Made by a program: the position numbers and the translations under genes. Below, piece after piece: positions 35,785-48,409 of a DNA stretch of 64,000 nucleotides; position 1 is the stretch's first letter; the number at the start of each line of letters is the position of its first letter. The stretch covers positions 12,046,001 through 12,110,000 of the forward strand of contig NC_092312.1 of the NCBI RefSeq assembly GCF_036785885.1, read 5' to 3'. This stretch comes from Coffea arabica (lineage: Eukaryota > Streptophyta > Magnoliopsida > Gentianales > Rubiaceae). Under the pieces are notes generated by a model. That model did not search any database and was not told the DNA's origin. It saw only the letters and a program-made list of their open reading frames with translations.

Positions 35785-36772
35785 CTTCCGGAATCCACCG
35801 CACCAAGCTCCACAGCTTGGTAAAGTACGATTCTTGGAATATTTGCTTTTCTTTTCATTTTTTTTCATCAGTCTTTTCTCTTGGAAAATTCTGTATCTTT
35901 TCAAGTTTAAAAATTTGACCCAAAAAAAAAGGTGGCCTTTTATCTAAAATATGTCATACATTTATGGTACACAATGTAGTTTAAGGGGAAAAATTGAGAA
36001 GTTTCTTCAATTATTTTTCGAGTTTGTAGTAATAAGCATAATGAACTCAACTTTTTGACTAATTTTTTACTTTGGCAATTGTTTAGGCTTTTATATTCTA
36101 TTGTAGGAAAAATGTAATTCATTTATCTTATTTAATTTTCACACCCAAGAATCATGTGCACATAATTAGGGCTACCACCTTGCATAGAAAAATAACAAGA
36201 ATCGCTATCTGAGATCAAATTCACTATATAAGAGATCTAGATACTTACTGTTTTATGTTAAAACTATAAAGGACGAGAGATTTCTCAAAAAATGTGGGAG
36301 ACTAGTTTACAATTTGCCATTTTTCATTTCAGTTTTGTCCCTTGCTTTTCTTAATTGTTTCCCCTTCATGGGGTGGTTAATTCGAAAGCAATAGCATAGT
36401 AATTCTCAATTGAACTATTAACGCTTAGGTACATTGCCTCTCTATCCCCTGTTGCTTTCCATGTAGTCCAGTCAAATCACTCAAATGAAAGACCAGTTTT
36501 GTATTGAATGACGAATTTATTGTACAATCATGACAGAAAACAAAATTTCCTGCTCCAAAATGAGCTTATTTTTTCTGGAGCATCTCTTCTTATCACCAAA
36601 GAAGTGCACAGGCAGACTCAAGACTAATTACAGCAAAGAATTTCAGCTGTTGCAGATGCTGTTCTCCGTGGTCCTTAATAGATTACAACAAACTAGTTTG
36701 GCCACACTCTTTCTTCTGGCGCTTTGAAGTGTCATTCACATATCGGTGGTCCAACAATTTATGACTGCGCTG
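35785..36772. other. Interval between retrotransposon and DEG15
   Basis: The first part (35780 onward) was originally joined to the carrier upstream region at 29547. The part near 36772 should be the DEG15 3' UTR. No coding frame of note. Confidence 0.45.
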
Positions 36773-39700
36773 TCACAACTTACTAGGTATAAATTTGTTT
36801 GAGAGGTGTTCAACCTTCCCACTTTGATCTTTCAACAAGTTGTGTCTATCAGCAATGAATTTAGCAAATCGAGAACCCTTCATATCCTTCTCATTGTCTC
36901 CTATTTGAAGTTTTGGAAGACTAGGCAAAGACGGATCTGGTTTAGGTGATAACGGTGGCATCAATGCCCATATGGCGGAAAGATGCTCATTTGGTCTATC
37001 AAGATCGTCAAGAAGTGACAAGTCCTGCATGTCTGTTAAAGAGGTACAGACAAGCAAAATCATCAAACTTCTCCAAAATAAGCAGCACATAAGTGATATG
37101 CTTCTCCACATACTTGGTAAGTTTCCCTTTTGTACGGTACAAAGAAATCTCTGTCCTCCTAAAAATTTATCGACCAGAAAGACTGCAATCAATGAGAATC
37201 TAGCATCTCAAATGCTAATTACCTTGGGAAAACTTGAAGACAGGCTCTAGAGGCGCACAAGGAATGCTGAAGTTCAAATGTGGAATTACAGCTCCTCCAC
37301 CATGTCTGGCATTACTGAGCAAAAAATGAATCAAATTAGACATGAAATTCCATCTGCACTGTTGAATTTACAAATTAGAACAGAAAATGATAATTGTGTT
37401 CCCAGGTAGGGTTTCCACACCAACTCATGCTGGCATAACACACTAGCAGTTCAATGCACACTCCATTCGGTTAACTAAGTGCCACACAAAGACAAGTTTT
37501 ACTATTCAAGGACTCGGAAATCAGCTTACAATATTAACCCTTCCAGTAAGAAGTAACTAGAGCAGTCTGGCAGAGTACACCAAGAATGGTACATTTGACA
37601 AAACAGTGAGAGTCAGATGAGCGAAGATATATCACCTTTTGCGATATCATGGTGAACTATTTGTTGGTCTGAAACACAGAAGTATATAACGGCTCATAAA
37701 AGTTATTTACTAGAAGGAGCCAGTTACATTCAAGAGCCACTCTCATGCAAATAGGTATTGCACATTGAAGTTTCAAATTTTGATCATGTCAACCAGATCA
37801 TTAGCAGAACTCCAATATCCAATCTTGTTGGTAGTAAATATCTGCTGCTGCCAGTGAACCCAAATTGCAATTGGTATTGCTACATACAAACCTAACAATC
37901 TCAAAGCTTCAACTTACACCCTATATGATAGCTCAGGCATCAACCATGCTTTCACTAGAGGAAGGCCAGCGCAGCTAGGTCCCCGCAAAGAAGTGGCAAT
38001 GGCATCAGGAGGGGAATAACCAGAAAACTAGCCTTGGAAATTATAAATTCATGTTGTTGTTGCCATCAAAGTTGAAGCTACAAGTCTTACAGTTGCAAGT
38101 GAAAGCATTTTCGAAATTTTGGAAATGACCAAGCAGCAGAACCATATCGTGCTCATGACTAAATCATTGCTTATTATCAGAAGTTAATCACCTGGTAACA
38201 AGGCCAATCATATGACCATCAGAATCCACAATAGCACCCCCACTGCCCCCAGGGTGTACAGCTGCTGTGGTCTCGAGCATTGCTGGAAATTGACCATCCA
38301 TATTTGTATCTAGACTGAATTGATGATGCAACTCATTCTTTGCCTCAACAACTTTTGATATGACACCAAGGCAAGCAGATGGAAGGAATTCTGAAGAAAA
38401 TTCAGACAAAAATAGAAGAAAATTCAGACAAAAATAGCAAAATAATTGTTGCCTGGTTTTGGATCTAACCATGCAGTCAACTTTTAGCAATGTTCACTCA
38501 ATATGAGACCAGACAACCACATTGTCGAACAAAAGCATGTCAAAGTACACACAGAAACCAATGGTCGCCCTGTAAAGAAGTCTACCAGTCTCCCACAATT
38601 ATGTTGCCAATGTACTGATTATTTGCCATACATAACCAGGATATACTAATAGAAAAAACATAAAATTAAAATAATTGTCAAGACTAAAAGAAAATTCCAT
38701 CCTTAAACTAAAGCCTTTCTGAGGGGCCTTAAGCTCTCAACAAACACTATCCAGAAAAAATTTCAGAGCCCCAACTCTGTCATGCATACTAGAGGAATAG
38801 TTCCTTAAATGTAGGCATCCATGAACTAGAAAATGTATGACTTCAACTGCAATTTTAAATCTTAAATTGTCAAGAGGGTTCCTTCTATAAAATCCGAGAA
38901 AACCTATATATTTCATGAGACATCTCTACAAAGAGAAGATAAAAAGGAAATGGCACGGCACTGACCAATAGTTTCAACCTCAAGCATAAACCACCCAACA
39001 AGCATTTGATGGTCCGTTATAAAGGTTGTTTAGAACAAGAATAATTATGTCTGATGAACAAAAAAGGAAAGGAGAATGTAAAAACCATGAAACTAAATAG
39101 AAACTTACCACATCGAGGTCCAAATAGTCCATGGCCAATAACATATGCTTTTGATCCAGGTAAGGGGCATTTAAATTCCACAGTAATCGGGTGAAGTTGA
39201 TTGGGAACAAACTCAAGCTGAAGCAGTGCAACATCGAGGGGTCCTTTAGAAACGTAAACTACCCTAGCATCAACCCATAACCAAGGATCCCTGTGATCCA
39301 AGCGAATACGTATGCTTTTTCTGCTTATGCTTTTCGTGACTTTGAATATAGATCTGCCCTGTTCATCACCCCGAGAAGAATCTTCATTTTTCATCCCTCC
39401 AGATAGAAAATCCTTATTCCGCCAATGGTTATTGAATTTCACATCTCCAAACAAAGATTCCTCACAGGGGAAGGACACTAACTTAGATTTTTCTGTATCA
39501 ATCTCACGACTTGAAGCTGCTTTCCCAAACCTCCATGGTTCCAACAGATGAGCATTTGTGAGAACCAGACCTTGTTTGTTGAGCAAAACACCAGAAGCCC
39601 AAGCTCCATCATCAATGGTTATAAGGCAAACAGAAGAAATTGCCCTCTCAACAGGAGATGGCGAAAGGGAACCAGAAAGGAGAGACTCATGACTGTGCTT

Positions 39701-42700
39701 CAGTGATCTATCTATGGCAAAGCCTTCAGTTGACATCTTTCCTACATCATTCAAGTTTCCATGGTTATAAGAGATCTCTTTCCACGTAAGTTGAGGCTCC
39801 TCCTGCAGCAAGTCACTGCAAGCAGATGCAATGGCTTCCCAAGGAATCACCAGCTGTCATCCAAAGTTATTGACTTTGTATAACAATTGACATTAAGAAC
39901 TCTAAAACATGCAAGCTCACTAAAAAACAGTTGAATCTTAATTCGTTTCCAAGTTTAACAAAACACCTACACCCCAAGTGGTTTCAATATCCACTCGAGT
40001 AATGAGCAAACAAAGACTAATTTAAATTACTTGAGAATCTTAACACGATGATGTACAGGAAAAAATAATTATAGATGAAAGGCGCCCTCAATTAAAATCC
40101 AATATGTTGATTGTTGAGGAACAAAATAAAAATGCTGTATTTTCTAATACCATGACAGTCATTTAAATATGTAAAATACACCACCCATCTAAGTGGGAAA
40201 TCTCTAGCACAAGAAAGAGTACAAAATCACGTACTTGCATGAGTACAAAGTTCACAAGGGCTAGACATGTAGAAACCATGACCGTGACCAAGTTCAACAA
40301 TATCAGCTAATAAATCAAGAACTGTTTCACCCAACATCAATTCGCATATGATAATACTATGAAAAAGGATAAACATGAGGAAGCAGTCCAAGTTACCTGA
40401 ATTTCTGCACCACTAGTCCTTTGCCGTAAGGGTCTAGTCAAAATACCAATAACTTGGCCATGTTCTCCGAAAACCGCGCTGCCCTCCATGCCTAAATACA
40501 TACAATTGAAGATCACAACAGAATATACTAATCAGAAGAACCAGACAAGCTTTTGATATTTTCTCGCACCAGGAAGACAGCGAATATCAGCCATTAACAG
40601 TGATCTGTCAGAGGAAGAAGGCGGATGGCTGTTTGCAATAGATCCCACTGATATACTGGTTCAATCGTCAAAAGATTCAACATGAACATTGACAAAGATA
40701 ATTGCAACAAACACAAAGTACAGAAATTACAGTATATATCACATTATTTGTGAAATCAGAGCCATAACAGTGGATTAAGCACCAAGGGAAGAACTTAAGA
40801 AACCTTTTTTTTTTCTGGTACAAGAAATAAAATGCAGTGATCACATGATACTTAAATCACATTGCAGACAAAAAACAACTTGCTAGACAATAAAAAGTGT
40901 GAGATATCCAGAAATCAAGATAACCATACCTGTTGAAGAAATGCACAGGAGACAGGATGCCAAAAGGAGAACCCATTGCCAGAAGAATATCTCCTTTCTG
41001 ACTTCGAGGAGATGTGTTCAACTCTGGCAGAACCTAAAAGCAGTTAAAAACAATTATACTTACTGCTATTAAACCTCACAACCTTTTTTAATGGCATATG
41101 CAATTAAAGGGGATTAAAATTTATTCTTGTACTTGTCAATCGTGTTTTCCATAGTTTAGTTATAGTTAATGAATGTATCCATCTTAATGAATGTACCCAT
41201 CTTAAGTACATTTTTCCATTCAGCTCATCGTAACAGTGGTCTCTACTACCTTGGAAATAAACTAAATCTTGCCGTGATAATTGAGAATCTGATAACAAAA
41301 GCAAAAAACAGGAAAATTCAATCTTTCTATTACATGAGAAATACACAGAAAAAGAGGAAAATCCATTATGACCTTACAAAACTTTTTGGAAACATGAAGA
41401 AGTGCCATCCTTGTAGTCATTGCAGCCAAAATACTTGGATTGCTTGATTCTGACCCCCTCATTTGCCCTTGCATCTGGAAAGGAGATTGCTCAACCTGAA
41501 ATCATCAATTGAGAGTTCCTGTTACACAGTACATAACCTCTCATGTCAAACTCTGTGATGTCTCAGAAGAACACCTTTTATGGACCATTACAAATTGAAG
41601 TACGTATGTAAAATGTTTGAGCAATTCAAACCACACTAGTTGCAGCAAATCATTTATCATCAATATAAGATTAAATTTAAACAGTTCAATTTTTTTTTTT
41701 TGGGTAAATAACAGTTCAAATTTTTACTAAGCATTTACTAAATTGCAAATGATTACTAGGCTATCATATTACATATAACATCAACTTGGACTATTGTCTA
41801 CTGACATGTATCATGGGCATATTTTATCTGATATAGAACAGTTACTCTGGAATTATGTACTCTACAAAATACCTTGTTTCAATTGGAAGTGAAAATTTTC
41901 ACAAAGTAGGAGAAAATTTAACACAAGATTCAGTCTTAAGTTGCCAGATGAATCAATGGGTCTCACAGGGTACAATATTACTGAACTAGCTACATTTAAG
42001 ACACTAGTAGTCCAGCACCAATGCACCTGGTCACACTTTACTTGGGAAGCAGAAAATAAGCAATTAAATAGTATAGACAACTTTCCAAGAAGGTGCATAT
42101 AACAAGCCAGTGACCTGCATATCCAACAGTCCTTGTATTTTGCTTTCTTTTTCTGTAATCAATAGTCTGTGTCTCAAATGGACTTTCTATCTTCTATCAA
42201 CTAATATACTTCTGAATCAAGACAAGGTCCAAATGCTGAATAAGTTCAGAGAACTCTGAACAGGAGCCTTGGACGCTTGAAAGGTCAAAAAATATATCAT
42301 GATGCTAGTTAATGGAAATTGATCCATATTAGCACCTCTCAAAACTACAATGAAGTAGATGAATAAATTTTTTAGAAAATTAAATTTAGGCTTCCATTGA
42401 CAGTTTGGGAGGCTTATTCAAAAACATGATTACAGAAAGGTAACAATCACATGCTATCATCACTCATTCATTCCTTCAAGGAGACGTACAAATCATTGAA
42501 GAAGCAACTGATTTGCCAAAATTTTGCTCTATCATAGTTCATACATAATAGAATTCCATATAGATAATTTAGAAGGATTGAGTAACTCTGCTCCAAGATA
42601 AGTAAAAATCAGCTAAAACCAGTGATTTGCTTGCACTTTCACTGAGTAGCAGAAGGAAAGGTTAAATTCAGTGGAAGTTCTAAAGAGATCCCACAAGTTG

Positions 42701-44036
42701 CCATGAGGCATTTGATTCAAATCAATGACATATTCACGTGAAAAAGGCTTAAGTGGAAACCCCTGTTGAAAGGAATCGACATGTTGCTAAAAGTTTGCTT
42801 TTAGGCTAGAAGTCTGATTCATGCAATGAACTCCTTGGTCAAGATATGCAAGGGGAAACAGCTGTTTCCAAGGAATAGGATTTGTTGCTGTGACACTTAA
42901 AGATTTTGTTTAGGAAGTTGAAGCTGCTAATTTTGGCATATAATCTTCCACAATAGGAAATTATCTTAGTTTGATTAGACAAAATGTGATGCAACATCAG
43001 ATAAGAGAGTATAACAGCATAGAGATTTACTACAAGGAATGTGGTACTTCAGATTCATCATCAACCACTACAAAAGGAAACAGTATGTGTGTTAGTGTGT
43101 TAACCATTTGCCATGACTAGAAATAAACTCCTATGTATAAATCTGCATAAAGTTTACCTCAGATTATATTCTGAATTCAACATTAACTGATAATTTGATG
43201 TTCTGTATAAAAGGAGGAGGGAACCAAATATGTCAACCATGAAGAGCAATTTACCTCTGACTGAGCATCACCCATAACAGATTGGGGAACGCTGGCATAG
43301 GAAGCCAATGACCAACCAATTTCCCAACCATGCTCCAAAGAACCAGAAGCAGTTTCAATGAGAGATTGTACAGCACTGTATGATACAGGAATGTCAACCT
43401 TAACATCACATGAGGAGTGTCAAGAGCCTTTCTAGATAAACCCAAATCAAGAATACAATGCATCATTGGAAGAGAATAAAGTTTGCCTTTCCAGATAATC
43501 CCAAATCAAGAATACAATGCATCATTGGAAGAGAATAAAGTTTGATAATAACCAAGCATATTAGTTCATCTAAAGACCCACAAGAAGCTAAAACACAGTA
43601 TCCTATTGAGAGATTATCATCTTCGGCCAAATGCCATTGACTAGGCATTGCAAAGAGTCTGAAAAGCAACTTGCAATGCTACAGTGATCTTGATACATAA
43701 AAGACAAGATGACATGTAGAAGAATGGCAAAACAATTTGTTCAAAAGTTCTATAGCTTGTACTCCACAAACGCTTTACAAAAAGCCTACCATCGTTAGAA
43801 GTTCCGCTGGAATCCATTGAGAAGTCTTCCCCTTTGTGATTTCAACATCTATTTCCCTTTTCCCCTGTACATCAGCACATTACCTATGAACATAAGCAAA
43901 GAAATCTCGTGACAGCAAAAAGCTCAACAGATTAAAATCCTTTGATAGACTTGTACCTCAACCAATATTTCAATTTGAACACCAAATAGCAACTGGGGTT
44001 TATCCTGCTTGACATTGGAAGCAACTTCAGTACAAA

Positions 44037-44074
<38 letters not shown>

Positions 44075-44806
44075 CATATGTCGGCTGCAATTCTTTGATT
44101 GAATGCATTAACGTGTTTAAGAAGCTCCACCAACCTTATAGATGTCTGTCTTGTGTTGCTTACTGACAAAAGGCTCAATGACTGATGCAACAGTCAAAAC
44201 CAACACAGAATTCCGCACAGACTCTGCATCCCAGTTCTCATTACCGATTTCCTTGGTTCTTGAGGGATAATAAGAAAATCCAGGTAAAAGCATCCCTGAC
44301 GCCGACAATGTTGTGTTGCCAGAACTACAGCAAAAAAATTATGCAAAAATGGGCCAAAAACATAGAAAAGATCAGTCTTTTATGATATCAAATATAGTTT
44401 CTGCACAGTACATACATAACAACATTGTATAATCAAAGTACCCCATGTAACACTTACTTATAGTGGTGGAAAGCATGTTTCCGCATTTTTAGGCCCTTTG
44501 GGTCCTGAAATCAAGTGTCTCAGAATGAAAACTTAAACCCAGTTAATCTAACACTATAAAATTAGCATAGCTTCAACAAAATCGAATAGCCAACTACCAG
44601 TATTGTGGTGTGATTCTTTAAATAACCATAACACCAAAAAAATAGTAGCCAACACATAAATACGAAATTATTCTCAACGCAAAGAAAAATATGGAATGTA
44701 AAGTAGTTGGACGTATGAGTTTCTGCAAAGAGGGACTCACGGGGCCTTGAATTCTGACCATGACGGAGAAATTGCGGGCAAAATCGACAATTTCAGGGAA
44801 GCCCAT
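36773..44806 (-). CDS. DEG15: Glyoxysomal/peroxisomal processing protease DEG15
   Basis: Fourteen exons: 44806-44741, 44504-44458, 44324-44135, 44004-43957, 43864-43790, 43398-43255, 41495-41373, 41033-40930, 40655-40570, 40491-40397, 39853-39109, 38390-38192, 37314-37223, 37032-36773. They join to 757 residues, somewhat longer than the roughly 700 of Arabidopsis DEG15. The trypsin-like triad is seen as His428 (TNAHLL), Asp533 (LDVALLQLE) and Ser624 (HPGGSGGA). The protein ends in SKL, a type 1 peroxisomal targeting signal. DEG15 removes N-terminal type 2 targeting peptides from imported matrix enzymes such as malate dehydrogenase. The exon 4 acceptor could be three bases earlier, adding one Gln. 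Exon 9 must start at 40655, not at the nearer AG, to keep frame. Confidence 0.94.
43427..43544. repeat. 59-bp tandem duplication in a DEG15 intron
   Basis: CCTTTCTAGATAAACCC through ATAAAGTTTG (43427-43485) is repeated at 43486-43544 with about three differences, in intron 5 some 30 bp upstream of exon 6. It does not touch the coding sequence. Confidence 0.9.
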
Positions 44807-46340
44807 GTTGCAGAGCTTACGTGACAGCTCAGTTCCAAAGAATCTGACGATGATGATGATGAAGCTGTGGAGCATACAATTTTTCCACCGAGCATAAACT
44901 GAGAGAAAAGAACAAGCGATTTGTAAATCAACTTCCAAAAAGTAGTAAAAGATAATAATGGTTCATCCTTGTTGATTGGTTCTTTGAAGCATACTTGTCT
45001 AGTATCTTATCTGGGGCTTGTCTTGACTCCTGATTTCTGAATCAGCATCAACTGCAAGGAATGTGGACTTGTGGGGTAATAGTTCTTGGATTAAGGTTTG
45101 CTACCTACGAGGCGGGATAGACAGTTAATTAACGGCTACCGGAAATAGAAAGAGAACCAAACCGGAAGACTTGTTTTTGGGCTTTCTTAACCTTCAATCA
45201 ATCCAGCTGAATCGAGCTCCCGAAAAAGCTCACAACTTGGTCCATATTTATAGACCTTTCGAGATTCAAGCAAAAAATTTCTCTGTGGGTCGGATGTCAA
45301 GTTCATACAGTACCAGACCCAGACAGAAGGATAAATACTTCTTCTTCTTTATCTATTCAATCATCAATGCTTTTTATGCTTTATGCCTTATTTTCATTCG
45401 ATTTTAAATTAAATGTATTTATGGGAAAAAAAACTCTAATGTTAGCCTAAATTTATTACATATTTTCATTTTGATGTGTGCGTACATTGTTATTTAAGCA
45501 TTATATTTGTTCTGGTATTATATAAAATAAATTTTTTTACACTATTAATGTATATACTAATAGGTCAAAATATATGACGCGACATCTTAATTTGAATTTG
45601 AATAGCTAATTATATATGTGCTAGTATATATACAATAAATGCATCTTAATTTGAATTTGACGTGACATCTTAATTCATCTAAATCTGCTAATATATATAC
45701 AATAAATGCATAAAAATTTACCCTAATATATATGTATGTATATATTCTTTATCACAATTGTACGTAGCTAACCTAGACTTACACTCCGAGGAAAGGAGAA
45801 GGATCCGATGAGATCTCAAGAGAACCAAGAGGGGAAGAAATCACCTCCAATCCAACTAGCGCATTAGTACAGTGATCTAGCACCTAAGAAAGGCTGTGAA
45901 TCCCTCCCGGTGGCCACTGGCTAAAGCACCGTGATTATTGTGTTAATGTATATGTTGAATCTTATATTCGTAAAAGGTCGAAATGCAATGTTACCATACA
46001 ATATCAGAGTTAAGGATATTAGCACAGCAGTAGCTTTTCTCCTAATTTAACACTAAAATCTTTCATTTACTATGAAGCTACTCGAATTACCTCTCTTATC
46101 TCTCCATTGGTTTTTTTTTTTTTTTAACTTTTATCTCCCCTTCTGATACATCTCTAACCACAATTAATTTTACCATCCTCATATGCGAAATTCGAAAGGT
46201 AAAGATGACTTTCACGCAATGAAAAGAAAATTCGAGTCAAACTTAATTGGAAGTAATTTGCCAAGTACCCAAACAGAATAGATATTCGGCAATTGACCAG
46301 TTTTTTCATAATTGAACAATCGATTTTAAGTATTTGTAAT
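44807..46340. other. Interval upstream of DEG15
   Basis: Holds the DEG15 promoter and leader (first few hundred bases). Around 45770-45960 a GC-richer block (with GGCCACTGGCTAAAGCACCG) looks like a decayed repeat, perhaps a SINE on the minus strand, but I could not find its ends. No gene seen. Confidence 0.4.
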
Positions 46341-46719
46341 TAGAGGTGTCAATCACAATCCAATTATGTTGATCCGTTCAAACCCTCTCATTAATTTTAA
46401 ATGAGTCTAATTAGGTACCCAAAAAAACCAATTTAATTGGTGAGTAGTTGGTTGACTCAATTAACCCATTTATATCCATTTAAAAATAATTATGCATGTA
46501 AACTCAACTTTTAATAAGCATTAAACAAATAAATTTGAATATCTGACTAATCTAATAATAATAAAATACCAATATTTCTCGTCAAATAACATGCAAAAAA
46601 ATAAATAAAATTTTAAATGACTCATAAACGGGTAATTAGGTATACCCATACCCATTTATTAAATAGGTATAAATGGGCATTACCCAAATCCGTTCGAATC
46701 ATCTATTTTGACACCTCTG
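46341..46719. mobile_element. Small hAT-type MITE (379 bp)
   Basis: Ends TAGAGGTGTCAA and, inverted, CAGAGGTGTCAA are terminal inverted repeats. TTTGTAAT at 46333-46340 and 46720-46727 is a perfect 8-bp duplication. The inside is AT-rich with GGTACCC/GGGTA words near both ends. No coding capacity. Confidence 0.85.
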
Positions 46720-46727
46720 TTTGTAAT

Positions 46728-48409
46728 CACACATTTTCTACTTTGATGTTCAATGTCCTTTTACTTCTACTATCTATTTCCTTGATTTCGTTTCTGTGGT
46801 TTCATTTAACCTGTTTGACATACCGACCACGAGATTTATTTGTATTCCTTAACAATATCTAGCAATAAAGCAGAATAGTTGGAAGGAAAAAAAAAAAAGA
46901 AAGAAAAAGGGTCGGTCGGTCGGCAAACAAAGTGCAATGTTTTTTAGGTTTTTTTCTATTCTCACCCCTTCCCACATCCTTTCCATTCCTAACTGTCAGA
47001 GATAAGATTCAAATCCAATTACAACATTCGAACTTCGAACTTGATAACAAAAAAGACTTCATGAGCTCTCTTCTAATCACTGAGTTGACCCTAATGGCAT
47101 CTCTAAGACATGTATCTATTGATTGCTGAATGCTTTTTATTATGATTTGAATGATGAATTATTTTTGCTCTTTTTTGCAATTTTTTAATCAGTAACTCTT
47201 GGAAGCACATTTTTGTATAGAACTATATAATTAATGTGCAATGGAATTTGCTAGTACGAAAGTGGACGTCAAGTCTGTCCTCGAGCAGATATCATCCCGT
47301 GGATATGCAGCCCCTAATTAAGAGCATGAGTTAGAGTAACCCTCCTACAAAAACCAGCAAGTTAAATGGAAAAGTGTAGTATAGAGTGGTTGAAGAATCA
47401 CCAACGAGCATCAATCAATCAAGAATTTTTTTAAAGGGAGACATTAGTTGCGCTCCATTTCTTATTTTTCGCGCTACTACAATTTATTTTATCATATAGT
47501 ATAATAAATGAAAATCATATGATTAAAGTGACAATGAAAGTGTGATTAACAAAAATGGAAGTGCAAATATAACATTTGCCTTTCTGAACTAGCTAACTAC
47601 TTTTTTTTTTTTATTTTGCTGACGGAGTGGGTGTCCGGGTCAATCCTTACGGGACCGACTAATCCCACTTCGACTCGAGAGGAGAGGCCCCATCCCCCGA
47701 ACACGATAATCACAGGATTCGGACTCTTGCGAATACTTTATTCACACACGATAACCACACACGATAACTAGCTAACTACTTTATTCTCACCAATTTGCCA
47801 CTGGAATTTGCCACAAAATTCCATTCTTGGATAATACAAAACCCACAAAAAAAAATTCCTCCTTAAAAATTAAAACTAATAATGTTTCCTCATTTAACCA
47901 ATTCTTCATTTTCCATGACTAAATGCATATCTATAATCGAGGTGGTTGGATACTTGGATCCATTCAAGCAATTGATTGTTACATGCTATAAAGCAAATTC
48001 AAAGCACGAGGCGCAGTGGATCAATATTATTGTTTGATATATAAAATTCTCAACAAGTTAAAGGGTCATATTAGCAATTTGCCATGAATTCAAAGACTTG
48101 TTCCTTGTGCATGCACAGTAGTACCTTTTTGAATGCTAAGAAAAGAAAAGTTGTCTCCAAAATTTCTCTTCTTTTTTTTTTTTTTTTCAGTTTCAGGTAA
48201 ACAATTCATTATCAATTAATTTATACAACTCGCGCAGCGTAAATAGTAGTAGTAGTAGTAGTGTATGTATAAACACAACAGAGTAAACGAAAGCCACACC
48301 GAATCGCTTCTCTCTCTAGTCTTTCTTGCCTTTCTCTCTCCTTCCTTCCCCGCCAGGTCCGCCACTTCCCGCGGCGGCGAACACCTCCATCCACGCCTTT
48401 GACTAGACA
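46728..48409. other. Interval upstream of RING1
   Basis: Contains the SINE at 47604-47765, a T run at about 48173-48188, a (TAG)n run at about 48245-48262 and a pyrimidine-rich CTCT leader at about 48308-48345 just upstream of the RING1 start. No other gene seen. Confidence 0.45.
47604..47765 (-). mobile_element. SINE with 17-bp perfect target-site duplication
   Basis: AACTAGCTAACTACTTT occurs at 47587-47603 and again at 47766-47782. Between them, read on the minus strand, is a 162-bp sequence with a B-box-like GTCCGAATCC and a 3' A-rich tail (the T run following 47603). Long perfect duplications mean a fairly young insertion. The family was not identified. Confidence 0.85.

Noticed and set aside
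40650-40656. Nearer AG (…ATATCAG) as acceptor of DEG15 exon 9
   Set aside because: Using it shifts the frame and destroys the conserved SxGSIANS segment; the AG before TATATCAG keeps the frame.
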